DNA of 24,420 bases from an uncultured Gemmiger sp. (GTDB taxonomy: Bacteria > Bacillota > Clostridia > Oscillospirales > Ruminococcaceae), in contig CALWNS010000257.1 of NCBI GenBank assembly GCA_944382805.1, positions 1-24,420 of the forward strand. The letters are read 5' to 3'. The notes under the pieces are model-generated. The model was given only the letters and a program-made list of their open reading frames with translations, searched no databases and was not told the origin of the DNA. The first letter of the stretch is position 1. Each line of letters begins with the position of its first letter. Positions 1 to 6,990 of this stretch are shown here, one piece after another. The translations under genes were made by a program, and so were the position numbers.

Positions 1-1
1 C

Positions 2-514
2 GCGTGCAGCAAGGCCAGCCGGCCCACCAGCCTGGAGGAAGCCCGCCGCGCCGCCGGACACCAGCCGCGGGAGATCCACGCCGTGGCCGGCATCCCGCAG
101 CAGCGGCCCGCCGCCCCGGCGCGCCCGGCCGACCCGGTCGCCGCCACCGCCGCCGCAGCGGCCGCCGCCATCGCCGCCGAGGAGGAACCCGCCGCCGAGG
201 AGCCGACCGCCCAGTTCGACCCCGACCAGGCCACCAACGCCGAAATGGCCCGCGTGCAGCGCTACGCCCCCAAGGGCCGCCTGTTCGAGGAGGAGGACGA
301 CGAGGAGGGCGAAGGCACCCGGATGTTCGACACCGAGGACGAGGAGGACGAGGCCCCCGCCCCTAAGCGCCGCGGCCGCTATGTCGACGACGACGAGGAG
401 AGCGAGGACGACATCATGGCCGAGCGCATCATCCGCTGGGCGCCGCCCATCACGGCCATCGTCTGCGCGCTGATCATCGCCGTTTCGCTGATCTACTACT
501 TTGTCATTGCCTGA
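2..514 (+). CDS. Acidic tail-anchored membrane protein, 3' part (5' end outside window)
   Basis: The frame is open from the window edge to a TGA at 512-514, about 170 visible codons, so this is probably the C-terminal part of a longer protein. A GTG at 83 with a weak GGGAG upstream is a possible start, but coding character continues upstream of it. The visible part has an Ala/Pro-rich stretch, then a long low-complexity acidic region with several runs of Glu and Asp, then a basic KRRGR patch, another acidic run, and a single hydrophobic helix of about 22 residues that forms the extreme C-terminus. This predicts a cytoplasmic protein anchored by its tail. I do not recognise the family. It is convergent with the cyclophilin gene and ends just before a shared terminator. 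Confidence 0.6.
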   Translation, partial: ACSKASRPTSLEEARRAAGHQPREIHAVAGIPQQRPAAPARPADPVAATAAAAAAAIAAEEEPAAEEPTAQFDPDQATNAEMARVQRYAPKGRLFEEEDDEEGEGTRMFDTEDEEDEAPAPKRRGRYVDDDEESEDDIMAERIIRWAPPITAIVCALIIAVSLIYYFVIA

Positions 515-528
515 ACCAGAAAGCATAC

Positions 529-566
529 AAAAACCGCCGCCCCGGCAGCCGGGGCGGCGGTTTTTT
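529..566. terminator. Bidirectional intrinsic terminator
   Basis: A perfect 12-bp GC-only stem (534-545 pairing with 549-560) has a 3-nt loop, A5 on the left (529-533) and T6 on the right (561-566). It lies between two convergent genes and can stop transcription in both directions. Confidence 0.9.
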
Positions 567-581
567 GCGTTGCGCTGCGGT

Positions 582-1052
582 TTACACGATCTCCACGCTC
601 TTCATGCGCACGGGGGTGGTGGGCTTGTCGTTCCAGTCGGTGGGAACGGCGGCGATCTCGTCCACCGTCTCCAGCCCGGCCACCACATGGCCGAACGCCG
701 CATACTGGCCGTCCAGGTGCGGGGCGTCCGCGTGCATGATAAAGAACTGGCTGCCGGCGCTGTTGGGGTCCATGGCGCGCGCCATGCTGATCACGCCGCG
801 GGTGTGCTTGGTGGGGTTGGCCACGCCGTTGGCCGCGAACTCGCCCTTGATATGCCAGCCCGGGCCGCCCATGCCGGTGCCCTGCGGGCAGCCGCCCTGG
901 ATCATAAAGCCGGGAATGATGCGGTGGAAGGTCAGGCCGTTGTAAAAGCCCTGGCGCACCAGCTTTTCAAAGTTTTCGCAGGTCAGGGGCGCGGCGCTGG
1001 GGTCCAGCTCGATGTCAATGGTCTTGCCGTTTTCCATAGTGATGCGGATCAT
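582..1052 (-). CDS. Cyclophilin-type peptidyl-prolyl cis-trans isomerase
   Basis: This 156-residue protein is a minimal single-domain cyclophilin that catalyses cis-trans isomerisation of X-Pro bonds. Visible family motifs are FHRIIPGFMIQGG at residues 42-54 (with the catalytic Arg44), SMARAMDPNSAGSQFFI near 89-105 (Gln102, Phe103) and LDGQYAAFGHV near 113-123. The usual active-site Trp of human cyclophilin A (LDGKHVVFG region in many members) is not kept; a Tyr is found at 117. There is no signal peptide, so it is probably cytoplasmic. The ATG overlaps the stop codon of the upstream phospholipase-like gene (ATGA, 1049-1052), so the two are likely translationally coupled. It ends at the shared terminator at 529-566. 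Confidence 0.95.
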   Translation of the reverse strand: MIRITMENGKTIDIELDPSAAPLTCENFEKLVRQGFYNGLTFHRIIPGFMIQGGCPQGTGMGGPGWHIKGEFAANGVANPTKHTRGVISMARAMDPNSAGSQFFIMHADAPHLDGQYAAFGHVVAGLETVDEIAAVPTDWNDKPTTPVRMKSVEIV

Positions 1053-1978
1053 GGTTCGTTCTCCTTTGCTTTTTCGTTTTGTGCGGCGGCCCGGCTGCGC
1101 TCGGTCTCGGCGCCGGTGCCGTAATCGCGGCTGCCCAGCAGGCGGACCAGGTCCGCGGCGGGCAGCACGCCCATCCAGTTTTGCAGCGCGCCGGTCATAA
1201 ACAGGGCGCTGGTCTTTTCGGCCTGCTTCAGCAGTGCAAACGCGCCGCCGTGGCGTTCTTCACCGGTGGCCGGGTCGGTCCAGTCGTCGGGCAGGTCCAG
1301 CGCCAGCGCGCGCGGGCTGACGTGCCCGGTCAAAAAGCCGCGGCCGCCGTATACCGTCTCGATCAGATAGAACAGCTTGCCGCGCACGCCGTGGCGGCTG
1401 GCAAACAGCCGCCGCACGCGGTGGAAGTAGTAGAACGCATCGGCCAGGCATTCGGCAGAAGCCTCTACGCCGTACACTTCGCGCAAAACCGTCTGCAGCA
1501 GGGCGGCCACTTCGGCCAGGTCGCGGCCGGTCAGCAGCGGGCTGGCGTCCTGGGCCGGCACCCGGGACACGCCGGTATCCTCGGCGTGCAGGGCGGAGTC
1601 CAGCGCGATCTCAAAGTAGCCGTGCCCGCCCTTGCCGGCGTAGGGCATCCCGGGCTGCGTGACGGCCGCCACATAGGGGTGCAGCAGCGTATCGGCCGCA
1701 TAGTGGCTCAAAAAGCCGAGCGCATATTCCACCTGGGCGCCGGTGCGCACATGGCGCAAAAGGCTTTGCAGAAACGCGCCGGTGGCCTCCTCGTGCATAC
1801 GCTCGCCCAGGGCGGGCAGATCGATGCGGCGGCGGGCCGGGCGCTTCCATACCTCAAAGCTGAAAAAAACGTCAGGCCCGTTAGCCCCGGCGGCAAACGC
1901 CTCCGGGTGGCGGATCTTATAGCGGATCGCGGCGGCCGCCCGGCGGGCGGTGCGCACATGGGTGTAGCCTTCCGGCAT
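1049..1978 (-). CDS. Zinc-dependent phospholipase C-like protein
   Basis: This 309-residue protein starts at the ATG at 1978; AGAGG lies 11 nt upstream, and homologous sequence begins at MPEGYTHV. The N-terminal half carries the metal-ligand pattern of the bacterial zinc-dependent phospholipase C (PLC/S1-P1 nuclease-like) fold: His8, Asp36 (GANGPDVFF), His62, His92 and Asp96 with His100 (LSHYAADTLLHPY), and His119 with Glu123 (HGYFEIALDS). These proteins are all-helical. No signal peptide is visible, unlike secreted toxins, so a cytoplasmic role is more likely and the substrate is unknown. It has its own promoter inside the end of the upstream MFS gene and overlaps the cyclophilin start by 4 nt. 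Confidence 0.8.
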   Translation of the reverse strand: MPEGYTHVRTARRAAAAIRYKIRHPEAFAAGANGPDVFFSFEVWKRPARRRIDLPALGERMHEEATGAFLQSLLRHVRTGAQVEYALGFLSHYAADTLLHPYVAAVTQPGMPYAGKGGHGYFEIALDSALHAEDTGVSRVPAQDASPLLTGRDLAEVAALLQTVLREVYGVEASAECLADAFYYFHRVRRLFASRHGVRGKLFYLIETVYGGRGFLTGHVSPRALALDLPDDWTDPATGEERHGGAFALLKQAEKTSALFMTGALQNWMGVLPAADLVRLLGSRDYGTGAETERSRAAAQNEKAKENEP

Positions 1979-2045
1979 AGGGCAATGTTCCTCTCGTCTG
2001 CGCTTAAAAAAGCAGGGTATACGGCCGGCGGCCATATACCCTATT

Positions 2046-2074
2046 ATTGTACTGTGCGGCGGGCAAAAAGTCAA
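2046..2074 (-). promoter_or_regulatory. Sigma-A promoter for phospholipase-like gene
   Basis: On the minus strand, TTGACT (2074-2069), a 17-bp spacer and TACAAT (2051-2046) form a near-consensus promoter about 70 nt upstream of the ATG at 1978. The TGA stop codon of the upstream MFS transporter (2073-2071) lies inside the -35 hexamer. Confidence 0.75.
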
Positions 2075-3438
2075 ATATCCAGCTTTTTGTCCCGCAGCGT
2101 TTTGGGCAGCACGGCAAAGTAGAGCACCGCGCCCACCAGGATGATCAGCAGCACCGAAAGGATGCCGTACGGGCCGGACGCCGCGTTGATGGCGTCCACC
2201 TGCTCGGCGGTGGCGGTGGCTTCGGTCAGGCCCTGGCGGACCAGCATATCCTCGGCCACCAGCGCGCTGACAAAACCGACCAGCGCCGGCCCCATGATGG
2301 AGCTGAACTTGCCAAAGATGTCAAAAAAGCCAAAGAACTCGCCGCTGCGGTCCTTGTCCGGCAAAAGTTTGCCGAAGATCGAGCGGGACAGCGCCTGGAT
2401 ACCGCCCTGGCTGGTGGCGCACAGCACGGCCAGCAGCCAGAACTGCCACAGCTCGCGCATGAAAAAGGCGAACACGCAGATGAACATATACACGCACACG
2501 CCCACGCCGACCATGGTGCGCGCGCCGAACCGGGCGGCCAGGCGGATGTACAGCAGGCAGAACGGCAGGCCCAGGATCTGCACCAGCAGCAGCGCCAGCA
2601 TCATGCCGGTATCGTCCAGCCCCAGGTTGGTGCCGTAGGTCGTGGCCATGCTGATGACGGTATGCACGCCGTCAATGTAGAAAAAGTACGCCAGAATGTA
2701 CACCAGCATCGGCTTGTTGGCAATGATCTCCCGCACGGTGGCGCCCACGCCGCGGATGTTGCGGCCCACGTCGCCTTTTTCGTACGGCTTGCCGGAAGTC
2801 TGCTTGCAGTTTTTCAGCAGCGGCAGGCTGAACACCAGCCACCACACCGCCGTAAGGGCAAAAATCACGGCCAGGCAGGTCAGCATGGGCACGTTGGCCA
2901 GGTTCATCAGCAAAAAGATGACCAGCGGGATGGTGGAACCGCCGATGTAGCCCAGCCCGTACCCCATGGTGGAAACGCGGTCCATGCGCTCCGGCGTGGT
3001 GATGTCGGTCAGGAAAGCGTCGTAATAAATGGCGGAAGCGTCAAACCCGATCACGCTGACAATGTACAGCACCAAGATCAGCCCGGCCACCCGCCCGGCC
3101 GCCGCGGTCGAGGACATAAAGTCCATCATCGGCGTAAAGGAAAGCAGCGCCACCGCCACCACGCCGATGCCCACAAACAGGGCGAACAGCCGTTTGCGCA
3201 TCCCGCGGATATCGCCAAACACGCCCAAAAACGGGGCCGAAAGCGCCACAATGGCCATGGCGAGCGAGGTGGCGTAGCCCCAGGTGGACATACTGGAAAC
3301 GCTGTCCGCCGTGTAGCCGGCCACCGTGTCAAAAAAGATGGGCAGCAGCGTGACCACAATGACCGAATGGGCGCTGTTGGCCCAGTCGTACATCATCCAG
3401 CTGATCTCCTGCTTGGTGTAGCCCTTCAGGAACCCCAT
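2071..3438 (-). CDS. MFS transporter, UMF1/Atg22 family
   Basis: This is a 455-residue polytopic membrane protein of about 12 hydrophobic segments. The N-terminal signature WMMYDWANSAH, followed by a first helix ending in LLPIFFDTVAG, is typical of the UMF1 (Atg22-like) branch of the major facilitator superfamily. Yeast Atg22 exports amino acids from the vacuole. Bacterial members are mostly uncharacterised effluxers, so the substrate cannot be named. The ATG at 3438 is chosen over the in-frame TTG at 3444 because AGGAGG lies 8 nt before the ATG but only 2 nt before the TTG. It is preceded by its own promoter and no terminator follows it, so readthrough into the phospholipase-like gene is possible. 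Confidence 0.88.
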   Translation of the reverse strand: MGFLKGYTKQEISWMMYDWANSAHSVIVVTLLPIFFDTVAGYTADSVSSMSTWGYATSLAMAIVALSAPFLGVFGDIRGMRKRLFALFVGIGVVAVALLSFTPMMDFMSSTAAAGRVAGLILVLYIVSVIGFDASAIYYDAFLTDITTPERMDRVSTMGYGLGYIGGSTIPLVIFLLMNLANVPMLTCLAVIFALTAVWWLVFSLPLLKNCKQTSGKPYEKGDVGRNIRGVGATVREIIANKPMLVYILAYFFYIDGVHTVISMATTYGTNLGLDDTGMMLALLLVQILGLPFCLLYIRLAARFGARTMVGVGVCVYMFICVFAFFMRELWQFWLLAVLCATSQGGIQALSRSIFGKLLPDKDRSGEFFGFFDIFGKFSSIMGPALVGFVSALVAEDMLVRQGLTEATATAEQVDAINAASGPYGILSVLLIILVGAVLYFAVLPKTLRDKKLDI

Positions 3439-3489
3439 AAACAATGCCTCCTATGCCGCAAAATCAAACAAAGTTGCGCTAACTGTATA

Positions 3490-3518
3490 ATTGTAGCACG
3501 CCCGCCCCCAAAACACAA
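3490..3518 (-). promoter_or_regulatory. Promoter for MFS transporter (extended -10)
   Basis: On the minus strand, TTGTGT (3518-3513), a 17-bp spacer and TACAAT (3495-3490) preceded by TGC give an extended -10 promoter. It lies about 50 nt upstream of the ATG at 3438. Confidence 0.7.
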
Positions 3519-3520
3519 GC

Positions 3521-3550
3521 CGCCCCGCCGGCCAAACGGTCAGCGGGGCG
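3521..3550 (-). terminator. Possible terminator after the LiaI-like gene
   Basis: An 8-bp GC stem (3521-3528 with 3543-3550) with a 14-nt loop is followed on the minus strand by GGCTTGTGTTTT. The T-tract is interrupted, so the call is weak. It lies between the stop of the LiaI-like gene and the MFS gene, directly upstream of the MFS -35 element. Confidence 0.4.
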
Positions 3551-3587
3551 TAAAATTTGGGTATAGGTTTGCGGGAAAGGGAAGGCG

Positions 3588-4559
3588 TCACGCCGCGCTC
3601 TCCGGCGTGGAGATCTCGGCCAGCTGTTCGTCCAGCCATTCGGCGCTGGGGCTTTCACCGAATTTTTCGTAGTATTCGTCCACCAGGTTCTGGCGCAGCA
3701 TCTCCTGCTGGTAGTTGTGCATATCGTCATAGCTGGTAAAGCCGTTGCCGTTGTACCAGTAGGTCTCCTGCACGCTGCGGGCCAGGGCGTCGGCGTCCGC
3801 CGTGCGCTGCCAGTCGCCGTTCACATACAGCTCATAGGTCACCATGCCGTCGTAAACATCCCGCTGCAGCGTGTCAAAGCGGTAGGTCGTGTAGGGCTGG
3901 CCGTCTGCTGCGCAGGCGTCCATCACCGCGCGCGCCAGGGCAGCAAATTCCTCCCGCGTGGCGCAGGCCTCCGGCCAGACGGTCACATACAGGTTCAGGG
4001 TGTCGCCCGCCTGCGGCACGGCGCCGTCCTGGCTGTCCCGGATGTAGTGCAGCTCGACGTTGGCGCTGATGTCCGCGATCTTGTCCCGCAAACCCGGCTG
4101 CGCCGCCAGCAGCTCGGTGGTCCGGGCTTCGCAGTCGGCGCGCAGCTGTTCTTCGGCCAGGGTGACGGCGGGGTCGTAGTATTCCCACACGCGGCCGGCC
4201 ACTGCCGCGCAGCCGGCGCCGCACAGCAGCACGATGCACAAAAAGATCGAAACGCCGTCATACTTCAGCTTTACATCCGGCCGCGCGGAATAGATCAGCA
4301 CCTCGATGCCCAGCCCAATGAGCACCACCGGGGCCAGGCGCAGCGCCCAGCGCAGGTCAAAGCCCGGCACAAAGCTGTTCAAAAGCAGCAGCACGCCCGC
4401 CGCCACCAGCACCAGGCCCAGCGTAAAGGTGCCCACACGGCGGATCTTTTTGGGCGGCTCCGGCGCGGGGTTGGGCGGGACGCGGCTTTCCGCCCCGGCC
4501 TGCGGGCCGGCAGCGTCCGCATCGGGGGCTGCGTTGTTCACATTGTATTTTTCATCCAT
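3588..4559 (-). CDS. LiaI/LiaF-like membrane protein with extracytoplasmic domain
   Basis: This 323-residue protein starts at the ATG at 4559 with GAGGTG 7 nt upstream. Residues 1-40 are a Pro/Ala-rich cytoplasmic tail with a KKIRR stop. TM helices follow at about 43-63 and 70-91, arranged like the LiaI/LiaF-type TM hairpin (GLVLVAAGVLLLLN, then RLAPVVLIGLGIEVL). A third helix lies at about 103-124. Residues 125-323 form a soluble domain rich in Tyr, Asp and Glu, probably extracytoplasmic, which I do not recognise. It is the last gene of the ECF sigma/anti-sigma operon, 61 nt after the preceding gene. A role in envelope stress is inferred from context and from the LiaI/LiaF-like helices only. 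Confidence 0.65.
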   Translation of the reverse strand: MDEKYNVNNAAPDADAAGPQAGAESRVPPNPAPEPPKKIRRVGTFTLGLVLVAAGVLLLLNSFVPGFDLRWALRLAPVVLIGLGIEVLIYSARPDVKLKYDGVSIFLCIVLLCGAGCAAVAGRVWEYYDPAVTLAEEQLRADCEARTTELLAAQPGLRDKIADISANVELHYIRDSQDGAVPQAGDTLNLYVTVWPEACATREEFAALARAVMDACAADGQPYTTYRFDTLQRDVYDGMVTYELYVNGDWQRTADADALARSVQETYWYNGNGFTSYDDMHNYQQEMLRQNLVDEYYEKFGESPSAEWLDEQLAEISTPESAA

Positions 4560-4620
4560 TGTATTACACCTCGTATTTGCGTTTGGGGCAGACTTTCCCC
4601 GGTCCGGCGCAGGGCGCGCC

Positions 4621-5187
4621 TCAGTCCTCGTGCGGGTGGTCGCAGCTGTCGTGCTCGCCGGGGTAGGGGGGCAGGTCGCCGCCGTGCGGGGCCTTGCTGC
4701 GGCGCAGCAGCCGCACACCCAGCCAGATCAGCGCGCCGGCCACCAGCAGCGTGGGCACCTGGCGCAAAAAGTCGTTCACAATATAATAGTCAAGGCCCAG
4801 CGTGTAGAACAGTTCGCTGATCAGCGGGGCGACCCAGGTCGCCCAGATGACCCACACGCCGATCAGGATCAGCCCCCAGCCCACCACTTTGCCGGCCGAA
4901 GGCGTCATGTGCCGGATCACGTTCCAGTCCATGCGGTCGCCCCACAGGTAGTCGTCCTCCTTGGGCGAGCCGGCGGCCATGTAGCGGATCAGGTCGTAGG
5001 TGTCAAAGAAAGAGTACATCCACACCACCGGGGCCAGCAGAAACAGCGGCGGCAGCAGGGTGCCGGCCATGCAGGCCAGGCAGAAGATCAGCGTCATCGA
5101 AAGCCCGCGGCGCATATAGCCGTAGTACATCTGCCCGGCGCCGGGGATGCAGGCAAACAGGAAGGTCAAAAAGCTGTTCTTTTTCAT
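4621..5187 (-). CDS. Small polytopic membrane protein (TM2-like)
   Basis: This 188-residue protein begins with a short helix containing the motif FACIPGAGQMYYGYMRRG, which resembles the conserved PGxGQxYxG turn of TM2-domain proteins. Four to five hydrophobic helices follow (about residues 5-20, 28-60, 100-122, 143-160). The C-terminus is hydrophilic and ends in a His/Asp-rich tail (HDSCDHPHED) that could bind metal. The start ATG at 5187 has GGAGCG upstream and lies 17 nt after the anti-sigma stop, so it is co-transcribed. Function is unknown. Confidence 0.65.
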   Translation of the reverse strand: MKKNSFLTFLFACIPGAGQMYYGYMRRGLSMTLIFCLACMAGTLLPPLFLLAPVVWMYSFFDTYDLIRYMAAGSPKEDDYLWGDRMDWNVIRHMTPSAGKVVGWGLILIGVWVIWATWVAPLISELFYTLGLDYYIVNDFLRQVPTLLVAGALIWLGVRLLRRSKAPHGGDLPPYPGEHDSCDHPHED

Positions 5188-5204
5188 ATCGGTTCACGCT
5201 CCAG

Positions 5205-5771
5205 TTATTCGGCTTGGGCCGTTTTGCTTTGGGGTGCGGCGGGGGCGCCGGGGTCGGCCAGCTGCGCCCAGCCGCTTTGCACGGTGGCTTGCAGGGTGGA
5301 AAGCAGTTCGTTCAGGCCGCCGCTCAGGCCGTGCAGCGCATCGCCCAGCAGTTCGCTGAAAGCGGGGCGCTGCGGCGCGTCCAGCGCGCCGGTGCGCGCC
5401 GTGGCGGCGGGGGAAAAGCCGCCGAACGCCCCGAACCGCCACAGCGTAAGCGCCAGGGCGATGGCCGCGGCGGTCGAAACATAGCGGTTGGTCAGCACGC
5501 GGAACCGCCGCAGGTGCATCAGCGCCTGCACCTGGGGGATCAGGTCCCGCATCGGGGCCGAAAGGCGGATGCTTTCCAGCAGGGCGGTGTAGCGGGCCAG
5601 GCAGCGGTCGCAGAAGCTCAGGTGCTCGGCGGCTTCCAGCCGGCCCAGGTCGTCCAGCCGCTCTTCGCTCAGCGCCTGCAGACCGTCCCGGGTCAGGCAG
5701 CCGGCCGGGTCAAACAGCTGTGCGTTGTCAAACAGTTCCATCTGCGGGCGCGGGATCAGTTCCTCGCTCAT
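5205..5771 (-). CDS. Anti-sigma factor with zinc-binding (ZAS) domain
   Basis: This 188-residue protein starts at the ATG at 5771, which overlaps the sigma factor stop codon by 4 nt (ATGA). The HLSFCDRC sequence (His50, Cys54, Cys57) is the HX3CX2C signature of ZAS-type anti-sigma factors, which bind and inactivate the cognate ECF sigma factor at the inner membrane face. A single TM helix is predicted near residues 98-115, followed by a roughly 70-residue Ala/Gly-rich outer part. Coupling to the sigma gene and the motif make the pairing clear. The released signal is unknown. Confidence 0.85.
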   Translation of the reverse strand: MSEELIPRPQMELFDNAQLFDPAGCLTRDGLQALSEERLDDLGRLEAAEHLSFCDRCLARYTALLESIRLSAPMRDLIPQVQALMHLRRFRVLTNRYVSTAAAIALALTLWRFGAFGGFSPAATARTGALDAPQRPAFSELLGDALHGLSGGLNELLSTLQATVQSGWAQLADPGAPAAPQSKTAQAE

Positions 5772-6310
5772 GGCGCCTGCCTCCTTTCGGTAAGTTGTTT
5801 GCGCAGCAACATTTTTGCGCGGAAAAGCTGGTTCTGCACGGTGGCCGGCGGCCGCCCCAGCAGGCGGGCGATCTCGGCCACGGGCTTCTCCTCCAATAAG
5901 TACAGGGTGGCCACCCGGCCGTAGGGTTCGCGCAGGGCGCACACGGTCTGCTCCAGTTCGGCGGCGTCGGCCCGTTGTAAGTATACGTCCTGCGGGTCGG
6001 GCGGCGGGGCGGTCAGCGCGCTGCCGGCGGGCGGCGCGCCGCGCGGCTCGGGCAGGCTTTCGTGGTCCTGCGCCTCCACCCGGCGCACCCAGGCGCTTTT
6101 CAGGTGGTCTTTGCATTTGTTGGCCGCCACGCGCACCAGCCACTGCTTGCGGTAGGCCGGCTCGCACTGGTCGATGCTGGTAAAAGCAGACAGGAAGGTG
6201 TCCTGGGTCAGGTCCTCGGCGGTGGGCGGGTCATGCACGAACTGCAGGCAGACGGTGTAGATCAGCCGCTGGTACTGCTGCATCAGCTCAGAAAATTCCC
6301 GATCGGTCAT
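5768..6310 (-). CDS. ECF-type RNA polymerase sigma factor
   Basis: This 180-residue sigma-70 family protein has only regions 2 and 4, as in ECF sigma factors. Region 2 spans about residues 10-75 with AEDLTQDTFLSAF and the -10 recognition helix WLVRVAANKCKDHLK. Region 4 spans about 118-172 with the helix-turn-helix KPVAEIARLLGRPPATVQNQLFRAKMLL split around VAEIARLLG. The linker is Pro-rich. The ATG at 6310 is the best start, since homology begins at MTDREF, but AGGAGG lies about 14 nt upstream, which is long. It is translationally coupled to the ZAS anti-sigma gene. Target promoters are not evident in the window. Confidence 0.92.
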   Translation of the reverse strand: MTDREFSELMQQYQRLIYTVCLQFVHDPPTAEDLTQDTFLSAFTSIDQCEPAYRKQWLVRVAANKCKDHLKSAWVRRVEAQDHESLPEPRGAPPAGSALTAPPPDPQDVYLQRADAAELEQTVCALREPYGRVATLYLLEEKPVAEIARLLGRPPATVQNQLFRAKMLLRKQLTERRQAP

Positions 6311-6367
6311 ACAAAGGCCCGCACCCTCCTCTCTGCTCAAAGCGCTTCTGTCTATTACTACGAGAAA

Positions 6368-6393
6368 GGCCCGCTGCATTTGGCAGGCGGGCC
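6368..6393. terminator. Hairpin between the two signalling modules (weak terminator)
   Basis: GGCCCG at 6368-6373 pairs with CGGGCC at 6388-6393, with inner CTGC/GCAG pairs and one bulge. On the minus strand only TTTCTCG follows, so termination after the upstream helical protein gene would be partial. On the plus strand it is followed by an A-run. Confidence 0.4.
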
Positions 6394-6398
6394 GAAAA

Positions 6399-6412
6399 AA
6401 ATTTGCAAATTT
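6399..6412. repeat. 14-bp perfect palindrome
   Basis: AAATTTGCAAATTT is fully self-complementary. It sits 16 nt downstream of the stop of the helical membrane protein gene and about 90 nt upstream of the ECF sigma start. It is an AT-rich island in very GC-rich DNA and may be a binding site for a dimeric regulator. Confidence 0.5.
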
Positions 6413-6428
6413 GTGTGCGGGGGTAGGG

Positions 6429-6962
6429 TTAGCCGCCGAACAGGCTGCCCAGGCCGCTGAACCAGCCGCGCAGCTGGTCCAGGTCCTCCTGCATTTTCTG
6501 CATGGAATCGATCACGCCGGGCAGCTCCTCCATCACGCCGTTGAGCGCGTCCACGTCAATGCGGGAAAGCTGGTCCACCAGGTCCGGCATCGCCTGCATC
6601 ATCTGGTCCAGCTGTTCGGTATCCAGCTTGGCCAGGCTGCCCTGCAGCGTGGCGGCCAGCGTGTTGACCTGCTCGCTGGCCTGCAAGATCTGCCCGTAGG
6701 TGTGGCGGGTATAGGCAAACAGCACCACGGCCAGCACCAGCATCACGGCCAGCACGATGCCGTTCAGCACAAAGCGCAGCCGCTGGTTGCGCAGCAGGCG
6801 GCGGTTCTGTTCGTCCTGCAGTTCCAGCTGGGCTTCAATGCGGTCCAGCTGGTATTTCAGGTCGGCCGGGTCGATCCGGCCGTCGCCGGTCTCGTCATCC
6901 TGCGCGCGCAGGGCGGCCGTTTTGGCGCGCAGGGCTTCGTCCATGGCGTCGTCTCTTTTCAT
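6429..6962 (-). CDS. Single-pass membrane protein with helical extracytoplasmic domain
   Basis: This 177-residue protein starts at the ATG at 6962 with AAGGAG 6 nt upstream. The N-terminal 60 residues are highly charged with a probable coiled-coil (LKYQLDRIEAQLELQD). A single TM helix lies at about 63-83. The outer part is amphipathic helical, with LDQMMQAMPDLVDQL and VMEELPGVIDSMQKMQ, and ends in a Gly-rich tail (GLGSLFGG). No family is recognised. It starts 28 nt after the histidine kinase gene and is the third gene of that operon, so it may be an accessory of the sensor. That role is inferred from position only. Confidence 0.65.
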   Translation of the reverse strand: MKRDDAMDEALRAKTAALRAQDDETGDGRIDPADLKYQLDRIEAQLELQDEQNRRLLRNQRLRFVLNGIVLAVMLVLAVVLFAYTRHTYGQILQASEQVNTLAATLQGSLAKLDTEQLDQMMQAMPDLVDQLSRIDVDALNGVMEELPGVIDSMQKMQEDLDQLRGWFSGLGSLFGG

Positions 6963-6990
6963 CGCGGTCTCCTTTTCTCTTCGGCTCTTG

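Noticed and set aside
2047..3672. A 541-codon open frame on the plus strand opposite the MFS gene
   Set aside because: It is a shadow of the MFS coding sequence: His/Gln-rich with no recognisable domain.
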